Source of the DNA: Actinacidiphila paucisporea
GTDB lineage: Bacteria; Actinomycetota; Actinomycetes; Streptomycetales; Streptomycetaceae
DNA: 64,000 nt
Reading direction: 5' to 3'
Assembly (NCBI RefSeq): GCF_900142575.1
Contig: NZ_FRBI01000001.1
Span: 435,014-499,013 of the forward strand
Position numbers and translations under genes: made by a program. The notes beneath the pieces were generated by a model. The model searched no databases, had not been told where the DNA came from, and worked only from the letters and a program-made list of their open reading frames with translations. This document shows, piece by piece, positions 63,412 through 64,000 of this stretch. Every line of letters begins with the position of its first letter. Position 1 is the first letter of the stretch.

Positions 63412-64000
63412 ATGGGACGCGGACTCGACCTCAAGACAGATGTGGCCGCCCTGACGGCAGACCTCGTGGACGTACCGTCGGTGAGCCGCGAGGAGAAGCA
63501 GCTCGCCGACCTCGTGGAGCAGGCGCTGCGGGCGTACCCGCACCTGGCCGTGGACCGCGACGGTGACGCGGTGGTGGCCAGGACGCGTTTCGGCAGGGCC
63601 GAGCGCGTCGTGCTGGCGGGCCACATCGACACCGTCCCGATCGCGGACAACCTGCCCTCCCGGCTGGACGCCGACGGCGTGCTGTGGGGCTGCGGCACCA
63701 GCGACATGAAGGCGGGCGTCGCGGTGCAGCTGCGGCTGGCCGCGACCCTGGAGGACGCCAACCGCGACCTCACCTACGTCTTCTACGACGCCGAGGAGAT
63801 CGCCGCCGAGTTCAACGGGTTGAAGCGGCTGGTCGAGCGGCACCCGGACTGGCTCGCAGGCGACTTCGCCGTGCTGATGGAGCCCACGGGCGGCCGGGTG
63901 GACGGCGGGTGCCAGGGGACGCTGCGGGTGCGGGTGGAGACGACCGGGCGCCGGGCGCACTCCGCGCGCAGCTGGCTGGGGGAGAACGCGATCCACAAGG
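63412..64000 (+). CDS. dapE: Succinyl-diaminopimelate desuccinylase (3' end outside window)
   Basis: The frame is open from ATG 63412 to the window end, 196 codons of a usual 360 or so. M20 metallopeptidase features are present: GHIDTVP (first zinc His and Asp, about 70), [10 protein letters not shown] (bridging Asp), and [12 protein letters not shown] (catalytic Glu-Glu). The later [14 protein letters not shown] begins the dimerisation domain, where DapE and ArgE groups place a His. It releases succinate to give LL-diaminopimelate, two steps after DapC. There is no strong ribosome site. TAGAGT 8 bases upstream suggests a nearly leaderless mRNA. Confidence 0.93.
   Translation, partial: MGRGLDLKTDVAALTADLVDVPSVSREEKQLADLVEQALRAYPHLAVDRDGDAVVARTRFGRAERVVLAGHIDTVPIADNLPSRLDADGVLWGCGTSDMKAGVAVQLRLAATLEDANRDLTYVFYDAEEIAAEFNGLKRLVERHPDWLAGDFAVLMEPTGGRVDGGCQGTLRVRVETTGRRAHSARSWLGENAIHK

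Overview
The window is about 73% GC by eye, with near-universal G/C in third codon positions, GTG and TTG starts, many ATGA/GTGA gene overlaps and long GC-rich terminator hairpins. Together with mshB (mycothiol synthesis), a DasR-type operator, SpoIIE-like phosphatases and duplicated BldK-like peptide transporters, this points to chromosomal core DNA of Streptomyces or a close relative. I found no tRNA, rRNA, insertion sequence, integrase, CRISPR array or replication origin.

Layout. 1-5157: the end of a short-chain dehydrogenase, a secreted GH18 chitinase behind a DasR-like site, a membrane protein, a GntR regulator, and an rpiB-like/small-protein/NUDIX cluster. 5324-10706: two tandem PAS-GAF-PP2C-HATPase regulators, each with a SigB-type promoter candidate. 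10900-17146 (minus): a TPM-domain membrane protein, then a small-protein/sdhC/sdhA/sdhB operon of the mycobacterial Sdh1 type. 17467-22572: an orphan peptide-binding lipoprotein, a membrane protein, and divergent typA. 22958-41099: three complete Opp/Dpp peptide ABC transporters. Two are tandem paralogues on the plus strand; the third is convergent on the minus strand with a permease gene placed first. 41565-43712: an S9 dipeptidyl peptidase. 43973-48171: a tiny membrane protein, mshB, a DUF6113-like protein and a repeat-rich peptidoglycan-binding-type protein. 48205-53089: an ABC-2 exporter diverging from a third PAS-GAF-PP2C protein. 53157-58837: an NTF2-like protein, a SirB1-like protein, a GNAT enzyme, fdxA, dapC, a small secreted protein and a lysozyme-like protein. 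59016-63202 (minus): a tightly coupled CHAT-protease/DUF6338-like/proline-rich cassette. 63412-end: dapE, truncated by the window edge.

How the genes work together. The centre is a roughly 20-kb peptide-uptake region: three oligopeptide importers beside a peptidase that can break imported peptides. In each importer the binding-protein gene is followed by a stable hairpin, which would keep binding-protein mRNA in excess. Three PP2C/anti-sigma-kinase hybrid proteins suggest stress or development signalling. dapC and dapE make diaminopimelate for peptidoglycan. The most unusual block is the CHAT cassette between the dapC group and dapE. The CHAT gene carries the only in-frame TTA codon I found in the window, so its translation should depend on the bldA tRNA.
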